Counted from the stretch's first letter, positions 36,601 to 46,695 are shown. The stretch is 64,000 nucleotides of DNA from Chrysoperla carnea (GCF_905475395.1 NC_058341.1:36285501-36349500), one strand, 5' to 3'. A program made the numbers and translations. The notes: a model not told the origin generated them from the letters alone.

Positions 36601-39600
36601 TATTTTTTAGTAATACGTTTTAGTAATACTGTGTTTCTATGTGTATACGATACAAAAAACTGAAAGTCAAGATTGGTAACTAATAAGTAAATGCTAATCA
36701 CCTCCCTACTTTGAAAAACCTACAATTTAAAAATAAATAAATGATTGGGCATCATTTGTGTAATCTAACAATTAAATGTTCTTTGGTAGGGTTAATTGTT
36801 ATTAATAAGTCATAAGCTTGTTATTATTTATTCAGTCAAATAAAAAGTCGAAAAAAAATTCTGAAAGAGATGAAAATTTGTTCAGATGTTTAATTCATCA
36901 TTTTCGAAGAATTTTCATTGACCTGGTTGAAAAGCTTGTCCTCAGCTTTAAATTTTGCCCTATTATATCCATGACGCTTATTACAATGAATATTCTAAAC
37001 ATTTGTTGGTGATGAAATTAAAAGATGAAATTAAATATTTGGTTTAAAAAAAATTTTATCACAAATAATTGCTTAGACCGCTAAGTTTTCTCAGCCCGAC
37101 GAATTATGAACTGAAAAATTAACCCCTTTCAAGTTTTTTTCGTCACCTACTGATTTCCTAACCATTTTGATCTCCTATTCAAATATGGTTGGATAGTGTC
37201 CAAGAAAAACACTTGCAAAATTATTACTTACACAATTTTCAAGTCCGACTGTTGTAATTGTATTAAAAAACTTTAAAATTTTGAAAAAATTTAAGTTCAG
37301 TTTGAATAAAACTTTTAAAATGATGATTAAGTCTGTAATTATTTTTCATAATCTAGCAGAATTTTTCAACGTTTGACTGCATAAATTTAACCGAAAATAT
37401 TTCATCATATAATAGAGGAATAAATTGCAAAAATCCTACGAGCAAAATTTTACAGCAGAATGATGAGCATTTTATGACAGAAAAATTGATATGTTTGTTG
37501 ATTTCTCAACAGATATTGTTGATTGAGATCCATAATTAAATGATTTAATTTTTAGCTGATAAGATCTGACTGCTAAGATAATTTTGATCTTCTTTAATTT
37601 TTAAAGTTTCTTTGTAAAAAAAAACAACTAAATGTTACAACATTTGTATTTTTACAAAACTGAAATGTTTTTAATACAATTTAGGGTATACGTTGGAAGT
37701 ATTAGTTTTGAATTAAAAGAGGACACAATACGTCAAGCTTTTTTACCATTTGGCCCAATAAAATCAATCAACATGTCATGGGATCCGATAACACAAAAAC
37801 ATAAAGGATTTGCGTTCGTTGAATATGAAATACCTGAAGCAGCACAATTATCTTTGGAACAAATGAATGGTGTTATGATTGGGGGCCGAAATATTAAAGT
37901 TGTTGGGCGACCTAGTAATATGCCACAAGCTCAAGCAGTTATTGACGAAATTCAAGAGGAAGCTAAAAATTATAATCGAATTTATGTTGCATCTATTCAT
38001 CCTGATTTAAGTGAAGAGGATATTAAAAGGTTTGGTTTAGTTTACTTGCAATACTAACTATCTACAACAGCGGTTTTCAAAGTTTGTTACTTTATATCTC
38101 CTTATAAAAATTTTTTATCCAGGCGATCACAATGATTGTGATGTACAATTATTAAATATCTATCTACAAATTGTAAATAATTTCTTAAAAATAAGAATAG
38201 GCTTGTTTCTTCGTTAAAATGCGAAATTTGAAATTGATTTTTTTCCAAGACATATATGAAAAAAAAAAGTTCGCTTTGGAATCCGCTGATCTAAAATAAT
38301 AGCACAAAATAATGCAATTAGTGTGAATGATTAGGCTATTTTTTATTATATAATTATTTGTTATTAGAGTTTAAAATTTTGATCGTAATTATTAAATTTT
38401 TAGTGTATTTGAAGCATTTGGTCCAATAATCTACTGTAAATTAGCCCAAGGAAGTTCAGCTCACAAACATAAAGGATACGGCTTTATAGAATATGAAACA
38501 AACCAGGCTGCAATGGAAGCAATTGCATCAATGAATTTATTTGATCTTGGTGGTCAATATTTACGTGTGGGTCGTGCAATCACACCCCCTAATGCTTTAA
38601 TGGGCCCTTCGTCTGGATCTAGTATAATGCCAACTGCTACAGCTGTTGCGGCTGCAGCTGCAACTGCCAAAATTCAAGCACTTGATGCTGTTGCAAGTAA
38701 TGCAATGGCATTAGGATTCTCTAAATTAAGTTCAACTCCCGCACTTCCTATTCCAACAATGCCTGTAGGATTGGCTGGAATCCCATCGGTACCGGGTATT
38801 CCAGCAGCAATACCAACCATTCCTTCAGTTATACCACCTACACCTGGAATGATTCCACCACCAGGATTAGCGATACCACAACCACCTGGAGTTTTACAAC
38901 CTCCAAGAGTTGTTGCATCGGCATTAGGCGCACCACCAGTTGCCATACCTCCACCAGCAATCGTAACTCCAACATTAAGTAAGTGATATCCAATAAAAAA
39001 TTATGGTGAGGAAAATTATAATCATGTGGTATAGACAAGTGGGGAAATTCTGAGACTTAAAACATCCTAGAGTAGAGTGTTAATGGGAATTACATTATAC
39101 CATTTAGACTGTGAAAGTATATTTAAACTTTATCCGTTAATTAAATTAATTGTACGCCGAAGGGAAAGTTTTTAAATAAAATTTGATTATTTCTACGATG
39201 AAAGGTATTTCGAAATTTTAAAACAAAAAAAATTAATACAAAAAATGTTTTAGGACAACCTGTAACTGTAACGAATCCGACAACAACGACTGTAAATCAA
39301 GACGCTTTAAAAAGGGCACATGAACAAGCTCAACAAAAACAACAAGAAGAATTACAAAAAAAATTATTGGAAGAAACTGAACCTCAAACTTTACAACAAC
39401 AGGAAAATATGTCCATTAAAGGACAAAATGCAAGACATTTAGTGATGCAAAAATTAATGAGAAAAATGGAGTCTCGTGTAATTATATTACGAAATATGGT
39501 TGGACCTGAAGATGTAGATGAAACTCTTCAAGAAGAAATTCAAGAGGAATGCACAAAATATGGTGTTGTCGAAAGAGTCATTATTTATAACGAAAAACAA

Positions 39601-39948
39601 TCAGATAATGTTGATGATGATGCTGAAATTATTGTAAAGATATTTGTTGAATTTTCACAAATGTCAGGTAAGTTAATTTCTAAATGTTAATGCATTAATT
39701 TCAATAAACGTCGGCGACTGATCGTAGGCATTACTACTTAGTATTGAAAAGAAAATTACATTTAAGATTGTGTTTTAATTTAAATATTTATGTTATACAA
39801 AGCATTAGTTCACAAAAAACTATAATTTTTATTTTCAGAGGCTGAAGCCGCACGAGACGCATTAAATGGACGTTATTTTGGAGGAAGGATGGTTAAGGCG
39901 CAATTATACGATCAAGCTTTATTTGATCATAGTGATTTTTCTGCATGA
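24668..39948 (+). CDS. hfp: Poly(U)-binding splicing factor PUF60 / half pint
   Basis: Coding exons 24668-24715, 25790-25868, 33127-33195, 33539-33699, then 35615-35661 or 36030-36088, then 37685-38029, 38404-38978, 39254-39667 and 39839-39948. All joins keep frame; the product is 619 residues with the 59-nt exon, 615 with the 47-nt exon. PUF60 binds pyrimidine tracts with U2AF and helps 3' splice-site choice. Order: N-terminal segment with P.LT.DQ...[15 protein letters not shown]1 ([10 protein letters not shown]...KGFAFVEYE, from about 140), RRM2 ([11 protein letters not shown]...KGYGFIEYE, from about 237), an alanine/proline-rich linker and a C-terminal UHM domain ending [14 protein letters not shown], whose R-x-F motif binds UHM-ligand tryptophans. 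Intron 2 is 7.3 kb and full of MITEs; the exon 6 donor (GTTTGG) is weak. AATAAA at 40009. Confidence 0.97.
25300..25530. repeat. Element in PUF60 intron 1, relative of the RpL18A intron element
   Basis: The blocks ACTGATCAACGGGCTGG, AATGGGGTCTAGTTAG, TTTTGGTTTAC and the terminal ACGTGAGACTCACGCTAAACA match 22149-22491, the central blocks there in reverse orientation. The left end is poorly defined. Confidence 0.6.
26340..26620. repeat. Short tandem duplication in PUF60 intron 2
   Basis: A segment with CTCCTTTTTTA and AATATGTTTTT occurs near 26464 and again near 26547, about 85 bp apart and diverged. No coding sense. Confidence 0.4.
27206..27347. repeat. MITE of 142 bp, possibly hAT-type
   Basis: Ends GGCTGCGTTCAAACGAACTG... 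and the complement at 27321-27347 match at about 20 of 27 positions. The flanking 8-mers ATTTCAAT and ATTTATAA are only partly alike, so an hAT-type 8-bp duplication is tentative. In PUF60 intron 2. Confidence 0.65.
27960..28106. repeat. Imperfect palindrome in PUF60 intron 2
   Basis: Outer arms GAAATTTTTGTTGGAA and TTCCAACAAAAGTTTC are inverted copies, with further matching inside (TCAGAAATTTAATGCAAAA). Hairpin of about 147 bp. Confidence 0.55.
28151..28322. repeat. Imperfect palindrome in PUF60 intron 2
   Basis: AATACACTGTA at the left mirrors TACAGTGTACATT at the right, with internal mirrored blocks around TTCTAACTGTTATAT. About 170 bp, diverged. Confidence 0.45.
30010..30379. repeat. MITE of about 370 bp in PUF60 intron 2
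   Basis: Arms of about 100 bp: GTTAACGAAATAGGGCTTCG at the left is mirrored by CGAAGCTCTATATCGTCAAC at the right, and AAAATAAAATTTGTTG.AATTTACC occurs inverted further in. No coding frame. Confidence 0.75.
30540..30660. other. GC-rich patch in PUF60 intron 2
   Basis: About 110 bp with clearly higher GC than its surroundings, open on both strands but with no recognised domain. Possibly a transposon scrap. Confidence 0.4.
35615..35661 (+). other. hfp: PUF60 alternative exon 5a (47 nt)
   Basis: Acceptor CACAG and donor GTTAGT flank a 47-nt exon encoding [15 protein letters not shown] plus two bases of an arginine codon. It ends in the same LALMCR as exon 5b, so the two look like duplicated, diverged exons. 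Both lengths are 2 mod 3: one must be used and not both to keep the frame into RRM1. A short stretch with unusually high GC follows its donor (35684-35720). Confidence 0.8.
36030..36088 (+). other. hfp: PUF60 alternative exon 5b (59 nt)
   Basis: Acceptor TTACAG and donor GTTAGC flank a 59-nt exon encoding [19 protein letters not shown] plus two bases. It resembles the canonical PUF60 segment before RRM1 (MAAQRQRALAIMCR in human, from memory), so it is likely the ancestral version. Confidence 0.88.
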
Positions 39949-40126
39949 AAATATTCATTTCGATCTTACTTGTAATTATAATTTAATTGTTTTTAAACTG
40001 TTTTTGTAAATAAAAATGCATTCGAAAAGTATTAAACACTCTTTAATGAATTTAAAAATAAATCACAATCGACTTCTAAATTAGGTGTTTTTTTTACATG
40101 GGTTAACATTCACTCAAGCATTATGT

Positions 40127-40556
40127 TAACGATGCATAGGTCGCAGACAACTAGCTTAATTAGCCATTCAATGAACAGCCTAGCCATTTACTAAACGGAA
40201 CCGTCTTTGCCTGAATATATTCAATTATTCAATCAAACTGCTAGGCAAATGACTTCGATTGATAAGTTTAACTACTTTTTTTAGCTTAGCCATTTAAATT
40301 TAGTTCCACATTCTGCCACCTGGCGATAAAACATGACACTGTTAATATGGTGTCGGAAAGTAACAATATTGTTGGTGTTTTCAGTTTGATTGCGTTTACG
40401 CAAAAAATAAAAAAATAGTGCAATAGAAGAGTGTAGAGACGACAAGTTGGAATTAATTGGTATGCCGATAGATGAATGGTGCCGTTAAGTAAACGGGCTA
40501 GCCTGATCATTGAACGGTTAATTAAGCTAGTTGGCTGTGACATAAAGATTACATCG
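40127..40556. repeat. MITE with arms of about 60 bp
   Basis: Left arm 40145-40203 and right arm 40478-40540 are inverted copies: CAACTAGCTTAATTA, TTCAATGA and CTAGCC mirrored by GGCTAG, TCATTGAA and TTAATTAAGCTAGTTG. The short open frames inside overlap the arms on both strands and are not genes. It lies between PUF60 and the Tigger-derived gene, converging on both 3' ends. Confidence 0.75.
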
Positions 40557-40762
40557 AAGAGAACTTACAACTTCTTGTTATTGCTTCCTACCTTTGCCTC
40601 TCTTCAACGTGTCTTTTATGAATCGTGCACCGTAAATTATCATTTAATACGATGCTTTGAAATCCATAAATCCATGTGTCCAAGGTCCTTTGCAAAAATT
40701 TGAATTAAAAAATAAAATTTGCTGTACATGTTCATTAAGGGAATATATTATATTAGTCGTTA

Positions 40763-41773
40763 TTATTTTTCGAAATATATGTCGCCTGTATTTGATTTAA
40801 TATTATTATTATTTGAAATTTGTTCGGTATTAATTTTATTATTTTTATTCTCACTAGAAAGTTGAGTAGGTTTTTTTGTTAAAAAGTTAGTAAAAAGATT
40901 TTGCTTAAGTTCATGATATGGAGCTAAACAATTATCCAATTGTTTTATAAATTTCTCCGAGCGTTCTGCTGAAGGATCATTATCCATAAAATAGCTTTTT
41001 AATTGTTGTGCTAAATTCAATCCTTCTGTTAATTTTTTGACATTGAACTCTTTAACGGGCTCAGCATAATCAGAATCTTCAGTACAAGAACTATCGTCAA
41101 AATTTGTATTTGATTTATCATTTTCTATTAGTTGAACCAAATTTTCTTCATTTAAATTGATTTCTTCATCTATTAATTCACGAATTTCATTTTCGCTCAT
41201 ACCAGCAAACTCTTCAATGCTGTATCCACCTTCTTTAATGATTTCTAAAAGGTCCTGCGGAAATTTTCGAATGGGTTCTGTTGATATACACTCTTCTTGA
41301 AGTTTATTATTATGTAAACAATGTCGCTTTCGGAATCTTTCAAACCACCCTTTACTAGCTCGAAATTCATGTTGAGAATTTTCTTCTGAGGGTGGTTCGG
41401 ATTGTTTTAAATTTTCATAAATATAGAGAGCCTTTACTTTAATAAGATTTCCACTTAATTCAACTTTTTTTTCATTGCATTCTTGAATCCACTTCACTAA
41501 GGATTTTTCCATTTTCTCCATTAAAGTGTCTCGTACACGCGCAACACGTTTAGTACTAGGCATTGCCCCAGAAATTCCTAAGCTTCTTCTAATTTTCTGT
41601 TCATTTTGTTTGATGGTACGAATAGTTGATTCATTTAAATTCCAAATTTTTGCAACAATTCCCTGTTTTTCTCCACTTTTCAATAGATCTAAAATTTTTA
41701 TTTTCTCTTCGATGGTAATAACTCTTCTTTTTAATGTTGGTTTTTTTTCTGCTTCGTCAGTTTTGGTCTCCAT
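40763..41773 (-). CDS. CENP-B/Tigger-derived DNA-binding protein lacking the transposase core
   Basis: Intact single-exon frame of 336 residues. Residues about 15-62 form the CENP-B N-terminal helix-turn-helix (ITIEEKIKILDLL...LNESTIRTI); about 82-155 the second, Tc5/CENPB-type HTH ending FRASKGWFERFRKRH. Then comes KFPQDLLEIIKEGGYSIEE, which in Tigger/jerky transposases directly precedes the first catalytic aspartate. Here it runs at once into the post-catalytic C-terminal type (SENEIRELIDEE...NEENLVQLIE...DNDPSAERSEKF...LAPYHEL). The whole DDE domain is absent and the frame kept; full Tigger transposases are roughly 200 or more residues longer. It would bind DNA and perhaps dimerise but not transpose. 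Either a host-domesticated regulator or an internally deleted pogo-type element with an open frame. Tigger-like terminal motifs lie just upstream. Confidence 0.8.
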   Translation of the reverse strand: METKTDEAEKKPTLKRRVITIEEKIKILDLLKSGEKQGIVAKIWNLNESTIRTIKQNEQKIRRSLGISGAMPSTKRVARVRDTLMEKMEKSLVKWIQECNEKKVELSGNLIKVKALYIYENLKQSEPPSEENSQHEFRASKGWFERFRKRHCLHNNKLQEECISTEPIRKFPQDLLEIIKEGGYSIEEFAGMSENEIRELIDEEINLNEENLVQLIENDKSNTNFDDSSCTEDSDYAEPVKEFNVKKLTEGLNLAQQLKSYFMDNDPSAERSEKFIKQLDNCLAPYHELKQNLFTNFLTKKPTQLSSENKNNKINTEQISNNNNIKSNTGDIYFEK

Positions 41774-41907
41774 TACTAAAAATAATATTTTTAAGCGGAA
41801 TGTTTCAAAATAATTATTCTGCTATAATTTATCCAAAACGAATGCTTTAAAAACTTACGATTTTGTCAAGTTCTTGGCAAATGTGAGGGTATTCCCCGAA
41901 AATATAG

Positions 41908-41978
41908 AAACCCTTGTATAACGCGAAAAATAAGTTTAAAAATATTAAGCTTGTGAAATCGCGTTATATGAGGTTTTA
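41908..41978. repeat. Tigger-type (sub)terminal inverted motifs
   Basis: ACCCTTGTATAACGCGA (41910-41926) and TCGCGTTATATGAGGTTTTA (41958-41977) are inverted versions of the CGCGTTATAYGAGG motif known from Tigger/pogo ends. They sit about 135-205 bp upstream of the transposase-derived gene. No matching end is visible downstream of that gene. Confidence 0.55.
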
Positions 41979-42289
41979 AACTGTCAAATAAAATTTTGGG
42001 TTATGTTTATGATTCGTGTAATAACAAACCCGTAATTATACAGAGTGTTTGTAAATACTTGACACAAACTTCATTGAATTATGAACTTTTTCAATAATTT
42101 ATTGAACTTTACTTCGAAGTTTCGTGTCAAAAGATATTGTTATAAATGCTTCTGGTTTAGCTAACAAAATTTCAATTTATCAGGACTCAGATACTCAGAA
42201 GCATATTTCAGACTATCTTGCTAAATGCAGTACCCAAAAAATAATTATCTATTAGTTGAAATAGGTAATGCAAATCCGCAGAGATCGGT
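41979..42289. other. Intergenic, no gene recognised
   Basis: AT-rich, no supportable feature. Confidence 0.35.
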
Positions 42290-42645
42290 ATGTTAGGTTA
42301 TCTTAGAGTGGCTGCCCTGGGGTGGGACACACTTAGACCATAGGGTCCGTTGTGATACCGTAAATGGATTGGCCCATCCCGGCCACTACTCCATGAACCA
42401 TTTGGAGCTCTTTAAGAACAGCAGGAGGGCTTTGACGTCGACTGACCTTAGGTCGGAGAGGTCGTCAAAGAGAGACTGGCTCAAGTTAGTCCATCACCAC
42501 TGTGACAGCTCCTGCAGTAGTCGTGGTACACTGCCAGGCCTAAGCGTTCAGCATGCTTTCCGCCCATCCAGTGTCCTGTGATAGCCGCAACAACTTTGCG
42601 AACAGAGGCCCTTGGAAGTGATATGAGAACTTCGGAACGGATCGT
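42290..42645 (+). repeat. GC-rich dispersed repeat, SINE- or LINE-derived
   Basis: About 350 bp with much higher GC than the flanks. It starts TTAGGTTATCTTAGAGTGG and contains GGGACACACTTAGACC and GTCCGTTGTGATACC, phrases I associate with a high-copy insect repeat. A 70-residue open frame inside has no recognisable domain. No poly-A tail or target duplication is obvious. Confidence 0.5.
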
Positions 42646-42854
42646 TATGTTAAAAATATAAATTTCAACAGCTAAAATCTACAAATTTGGCAAGGCAAGG
42701 TATATTCAAACTACTCCCGTATATGAAGAGCGTTAATGAACACATATGTCTAGGATTTAAAAAATAAAATTCAAATCAAATCATAATAATATATATTTTT
42801 TAACTAAATACTATACACAGTCAATTGAGGCATTCTTATACATTGCTTGAGATT

Positions 42855-43227
42855 TTACTTTGATTTATTTGCTTCAACTTGAGGTTTAGCCGCAGCCAAA
42901 CCAATACCCGCTACAAGAGCAACTAATGTAAAACCTTGAGCTGCTACACGAAGTCTCATCATTAATTGTGATGTCTTCCTTCTACCATGACGAAAACTCC
43001 ATAAACCATATGAAAGTGCCGAAAATGTTGCTAAGCATCCTAAAGACATATAATATTGTTTACGAACGAATAATCTGAAAGACGATAAATTAAATACCTA
43101 TTGGAACAAAAGGATTCTCTTTCATTTTTCGTATCATTTTTTCTTTAGTTGTTTCTTCTAAAGGGAAATTTCCCATATCTTTTCTAATTTGGACCCAATC
43201 AAATTCCGGTTCTTCATTTTTATCCAT
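42855..43227 (-). CDS. HIGD2A: HIG1 domain family member 2A
   Basis: Two exons on the minus strand, 43227-43098 and 43039-42855, joined as ATA G|GA TGC, giving 104 residues. The intron is 58 bp (GTATTT...TTTAG). The splice restores the family signature KENPFVPIGCLATFSALSYGLWSFR followed by SQLMMR.RVAAQGFT, with two hydrophobic helices (about 43-60 and 77-93) in the HIG_1_N layout. HIGD2A is the animal counterpart of yeast Rcf1, an inner mitochondrial membrane protein that helps assemble cytochrome c oxidase and respiratory supercomplexes. Opening exon 2 at the in-frame ATG at 43049 instead would lose the N-terminal half and replace PIG with a spurious MSLG. Confidence 0.95.
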
Positions 43228-43690
43228 TTTTATAAATTCTAATCAATGAAGTATGTGTAAATAAATTTTTTATACATTCAAAATAATTCATTATTTAAAC
43301 CTACTTGTGCTTTTTTTTATATAAAATTTAAACTTCAATTTATCTTTTGTGTTCTATTATTTATTATTCATGGTTCAAGTCATGTCCTTGATGTCAAAAA
43401 TTCCTTAAACACTGAATTGTCGACATATCAATTACAAAATTTAACACATTTTTTTGCTGGTAGATGACATGTGTAGGAGGATGTATGTGTGTAGTGAAGC
43501 CAAAGAATTCATTTTTAGTTAATTTTATATTTAATTATCGATTATTTAACGGGAATCAATAAATACTGTTTCTATAATTGTATGTGTTTTATTTATTTGA
43601 TAATTTGTGGCAAGGAAAATATAAAAAAATAAAGATAAAAGTTGAAAATTATTTCAGTCAAAAAATAGAAATTTCAAAAACAAAATACAT
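43228..43690. other. Intergenic, upstream of HIGD2A
   Basis: AT-rich; must hold the HIGD2A promoter. No clear element seen. Confidence 0.35.
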
Positions 43691-43693
43691 TTA

Positions 43694-43985
43694 TGTGCCA
43701 TCTATGGTAAACATATCAAACTAACGATTAGTTTCGATGGTAGATGTAGTGTCATCTATGGTAAATATATTGAACTAACTTTCAAATTCGACGGTAATGC
43801 CATCTATGGTAAACCTGTTGAACTAACCATTAATTTCGACGGCAATAATATCTATGGTAAACCTGTTGAACTAATTATTAATTTCGATGGTAATGCCATC
43901 TATGACAAACCTGTTGAACTAACTATTAATTGCGATGATGGTGCCATCTGTCGCTAATTAGTTAAACTAACATTTTTCTTCGATT
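43694..43985. repeat. Minisatellite, six units of 48 bp
   Basis: The landmark ATCTATGG (or a one- or two-base variant) recurs near 43700, 43754, 43802, 43850, 43898 and 43946; spacing is 48 bp after a first step of about 54. Each unit also carries AAACCTGTTGAACTAA and TTTCGA.GGTAAT, with scattered differences. Such arrays are often inside Helitron-like or other non-autonomous elements; ends not identified. Confidence 0.9.
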
Positions 43986-44227
43986 TATAGTTAACAATTT
44001 CAAAAGTTTCTCTTCAAAACAATGTAAGTATAAAATCAATTTTCGAGATAACAATTTTTTCATTTTTGTTAACTAATAGTAAGTAATATAAAAAAATAAA
44101 AAACGTTTTATATTTTTAATTTTGTTCTATTTTTTTCTATACCATTTTCCCTTTCAGAACAAAATTATTAACTATTAATTATTCATAAAGGTAAGTGTTA
44201 AGTTAATTATAATATGATTATACATAA

Positions 44228-44294
44228 GCCAGGTAGCTGTGTGGGTATAGTAATTGGCTTTGACACCAAGATATGCTTGTTCGCACCCTGATGG
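44228..44294 (+). repeat. tRNA-like segment 1
   Basis: GTAGCTGTGTGGGTATAG resembles a pol III A box and D arm; TTGTTCGCACCC resembles a B box. The T arm is degenerate, so it is a tRNA relic or SINE head rather than a working tRNA. Confidence 0.5.
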
Positions 44295-44467
44295 TATTAA
44301 CAGTTTTACATTTAGATTAAATGAATTTTTTCTGAAAATCTTTATATATTTTAAATTTTGTTTTATTTTTTAAATTTTCTATCCTATTTTTTATTTCAGA
44401 ACAAAATTATCAATTAATAAATAATTTAGTAAAGGTAAGTATTAAGATATTTCTTATGCTTATCGAA

Positions 44468-44539
44468 GGCAAGATAGCTGTGTGGATACAGCACTTGTCT
44501 ATGAAACCAGGGTATCCTGGTTCGTATCGTGGTGAAGGA
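44468..44539 (+). repeat. tRNA-like segment 2
   Basis: The D stem GCTG/CAGC pairs, an anticodon-like loop CTATGAA has four of five stem pairs, and CTGGTTCGTATC resembles a B box with a T in place of the invariant A. The acceptor stem does not close. Close relative of segment 1. Confidence 0.5.
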
Positions 44540-44699
44540 TAATAATTTTACTTTTAAATAATTGAATTAAACTCTTTTTATAGTTTAACCCGCCCTCTTG
44601 TCATAAATCATATCAATTATATATATGTCATGAATCAATATTCTTTCAGGGGGTGGGAACTTGAATAATCATAAATATTCTTTAAAATCATAAATCATT

Positions 44700-44995
44700 T
44701 TTGAATAGGAAAACATGTAATAGGGTTTATCTCACTCATATTCTCCTATTACAAAATATTAAAATTGTAGTACTAAAATTAAAAAATAACTTGGTTACGC
44801 TAAAATTTGATACTTTTTAATAGGAGAACATGTCCTATAGTTGATCTCACTCATATTCTCCTATTACAAAATATTAAATTTTGATGTTCTAAAATTAAAA
44901 AATAGCTCGGTTACGCTAAAATTTGAAACTTTTTAATAGGAGAACATGTCATATAGCTAATCTCCATCATATTCTCCTATTACAAAATATTAAAA
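44700..44995. repeat. Tandem repeat, period about 116 bp, 2.6 units
   Basis: AATAGGAGAACATG (first unit AATAGGAAAACATG) at about 44704, 44819 and 44935, each followed about 40 bp later by its mirror ATTCTCCTATTACAAAATATT. Each unit is itself a short inverted repeat. The same AGGAGAA box ends the elements at 46696-46945 and near 47240. Confidence 0.85.
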
Positions 44996-45539
44996 AAATA
45001 CTTATTTTGCTTGCTTTTGTTGTTTGTTAAAATTTATTTTATTCTCTTGTTAAGCTCCGTGATCTTAGCACCTCATGTGCGGAATTTCGATTGACCAATT
45101 ATACCATTTGAAAGGTCAGAAATTGGTCATAAAAGGTCAGTTGGTCTCATTAATTGGTCAGCATCAGAAAATTTTTTATTAAAGATTAAAGTTTTTCAAG
45201 GTCAATTAATAAGTTTAGCACCTCATTCGCAGAAAAAATAAAAAACTCCACCTATGCGCGATCGGGAAGCATTCGCTGATAATTGGTCAGCTAATATAAA
45301 TAATTGGTCAGTTTAATTTAATATTAAAAAAAATTAAAAAAGTTGTCTCTGTCGTAACGTGCATGCTTTGAGCCGGATGGTTTTATCAGGGCAGTGAGTA
45401 CTTACGCACAGCTCTTCACTATAAACCAGACAGAGTAGGGGAAATATTTTTTTTATAATTTTATACTTTTAAAAAAATGAATTTTTCCTTTTATTTAAAT
45501 TTTTCACTCTTTTTATACCATGTATATATAGGTGAATTG

Positions 45540-45640
45540 GGTCTTGGGTCCGTAGGACCCATCTTGTAAACCGTTAGAGATAGAACAAAAGTTTAAATGT
45601 AAAATTTTTTTTCATAAACATCACTGTTTACTCGTGAGGG
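45540..45640. repeat. Dispersed repeat block
   Basis: GGTCCGTAGGACCCATCTTG and GTTAGAGATAGAACAAAAG form a block I recall as common in insect genomic DNA. Only one copy is in this window, inside the fold-back loop. Confidence 0.4.
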
Positions 45641-45729
45641 CGCCAATTAGGCGGAAATTTTATAATAGGTACTATACTTGATTATCAGTTATGTATGTGT
45701 CACATGTTTGTATGTGTAATGTGATAAAT

Positions 45730-45794
45730 AAATCAACACTGACTATGCATGGTATTTCAACAATTAACTCAGTCAATTGTTTGTTTTCACTTGT
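45730..45794 (+). repeat. Dispersed repeat, copy 2
   Basis: Same sequence as 19240-19306 (about 85% by eye), ending TCAATTGTTTGTTTTCACTTG. Part of the fold-back loop. Confidence 0.75.
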
Positions 45795-45830
45795 ATTATA
45801 TATATTTGTACAATGTCACCTATAAAAAAT

Positions 45831-46018
45831 TTGAATGAATAATAATAATGGTTATTTTAGATAGTAAAAAATCAATTTTCGGGATAACGTTTTCAAATTA
45901 ATATAAATAAATACCTAAATATCGTTATATATTTTAAATTTTGTTTTATTTTATTCTATCCCATTTTTCCTTTCAGAACAAAATTATTAATTAACTAATT
46001 AATTTTTTTTTAGTAAAG
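45831..46018 (+). repeat. Exon-like module 3
   Basis: The AAT.ATGGTTATTTTA...TTTTCGGGATAACGTTTTCA block (recurring at 48391-48460) is followed by a pyrimidine tract, TTTCAG, a 42-nt AACAAAATTATTAATTA...AAAG segment (45977-46018) and a weak donor GTACAA. It matches modules 1 and 2 closely over the acceptor and segment. Confidence 0.65.
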
Positions 46019-46477
46019 GTACAAACAAATTCTTATAAAATATAGGTGAGATAAAGAAGTTGGATTGTAAATACGTAATATTCTTTTTGGATTTTCATTT
46101 TATTTTTGTGTGGTATTTGGTTTGAAAAAAAAAAGTTGATGCAAAAAAATTTTTTTAAGATGAAATTAATTATATGGAATTATGTGCAAGTAATTCGTAA
46201 ATAGTTTTTATGTATTTTGATTTCATTTAAATAAAGTTGAAAACTCAAACCCTGTTTTTATTTTATTTTTCCCCATCTCTCTGTAGCTATACAATATTAT
46301 TTCAGTTATAAATAGGTAAGTATTTCGAACTTCACGATAGGTAAGTATTTCAAACTTCGTTTGCCATTTTTTTTTGTAATAATACTACTCAAAATTTTCC
46401 GAAAATGAGTTTTACTTTTTGTTATAATTTAAGAAAGTCGAAAATATGAATATAATTATTTATTAATACGAATAACA

Positions 46478-46551
46478 GAGCCCTAATGGTATAATGGTAA
46501 GCGTATCTGACTTCGAATAAATAGTCCCTTGGTTCGAAACTAGGTGAGGAC
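46478..46551 (+). repeat. tRNA-like segment 3, arginine-like
   Basis: CCTAATGGTATAATGGTAAGCG and TCTGACTTCGAAT resemble the D and anticodon arms of insect tRNA-Arg(TCG), and TTGGTTCGAAAC is a good B box. Stem pairing is too poor for a working tRNA. It lies 162 bp after an AATAG|GTAAGT motif at 46315. Confidence 0.5.
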
Positions 46552-46695
46552 ATATATTAAAAAAAAGTTCATTAAATCTTTTAAGCAAAATCTGATTTTT
46601 ATTTTCATTTTTTTTCAAATTTCCACCACAGCATGTTTGCCTAGTAAATGATGAAAAAATTAGTTTTTTTTCGTTCAAAAACTTCAATTTTTTTC

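Larger units (their letters stand above)
44102..44590 (+). repeat. Tandem pair of exon-like + tRNA-like modules
   Basis: Two units of about 240 bp share the same order: an AT tract, a pyrimidine tract ending TTTCAG, a short AACAAAATTAT...TAAAG segment (44158-44190 and 44400-44434), GTAAGT, then a tRNA-like segment starting 33-37 nt later, then TTTTAC and an AT tail. The short segments have perfect splice-site contexts on both sides. Confidence 0.75.

Noticed and set aside
38674-39038. Antisense glycine-rich and other frames over PUF60 exon 7
   Set aside because: Shadows of the alanine/proline-rich linker codons; no independent start or domain.
43040-43097. HIGD2A exon 2 opened at the in-frame ATG near 43049
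   Set aside because: That ATG lies in the intron; splicing at 43098/43039 restores the family motif PIGCLA exactly.
43694-43985. CRISPR-like regular spacing
   Set aside because: The whole 48-bp unit repeats with drift and there are no unique spacers; this is a eukaryotic minisatellite.
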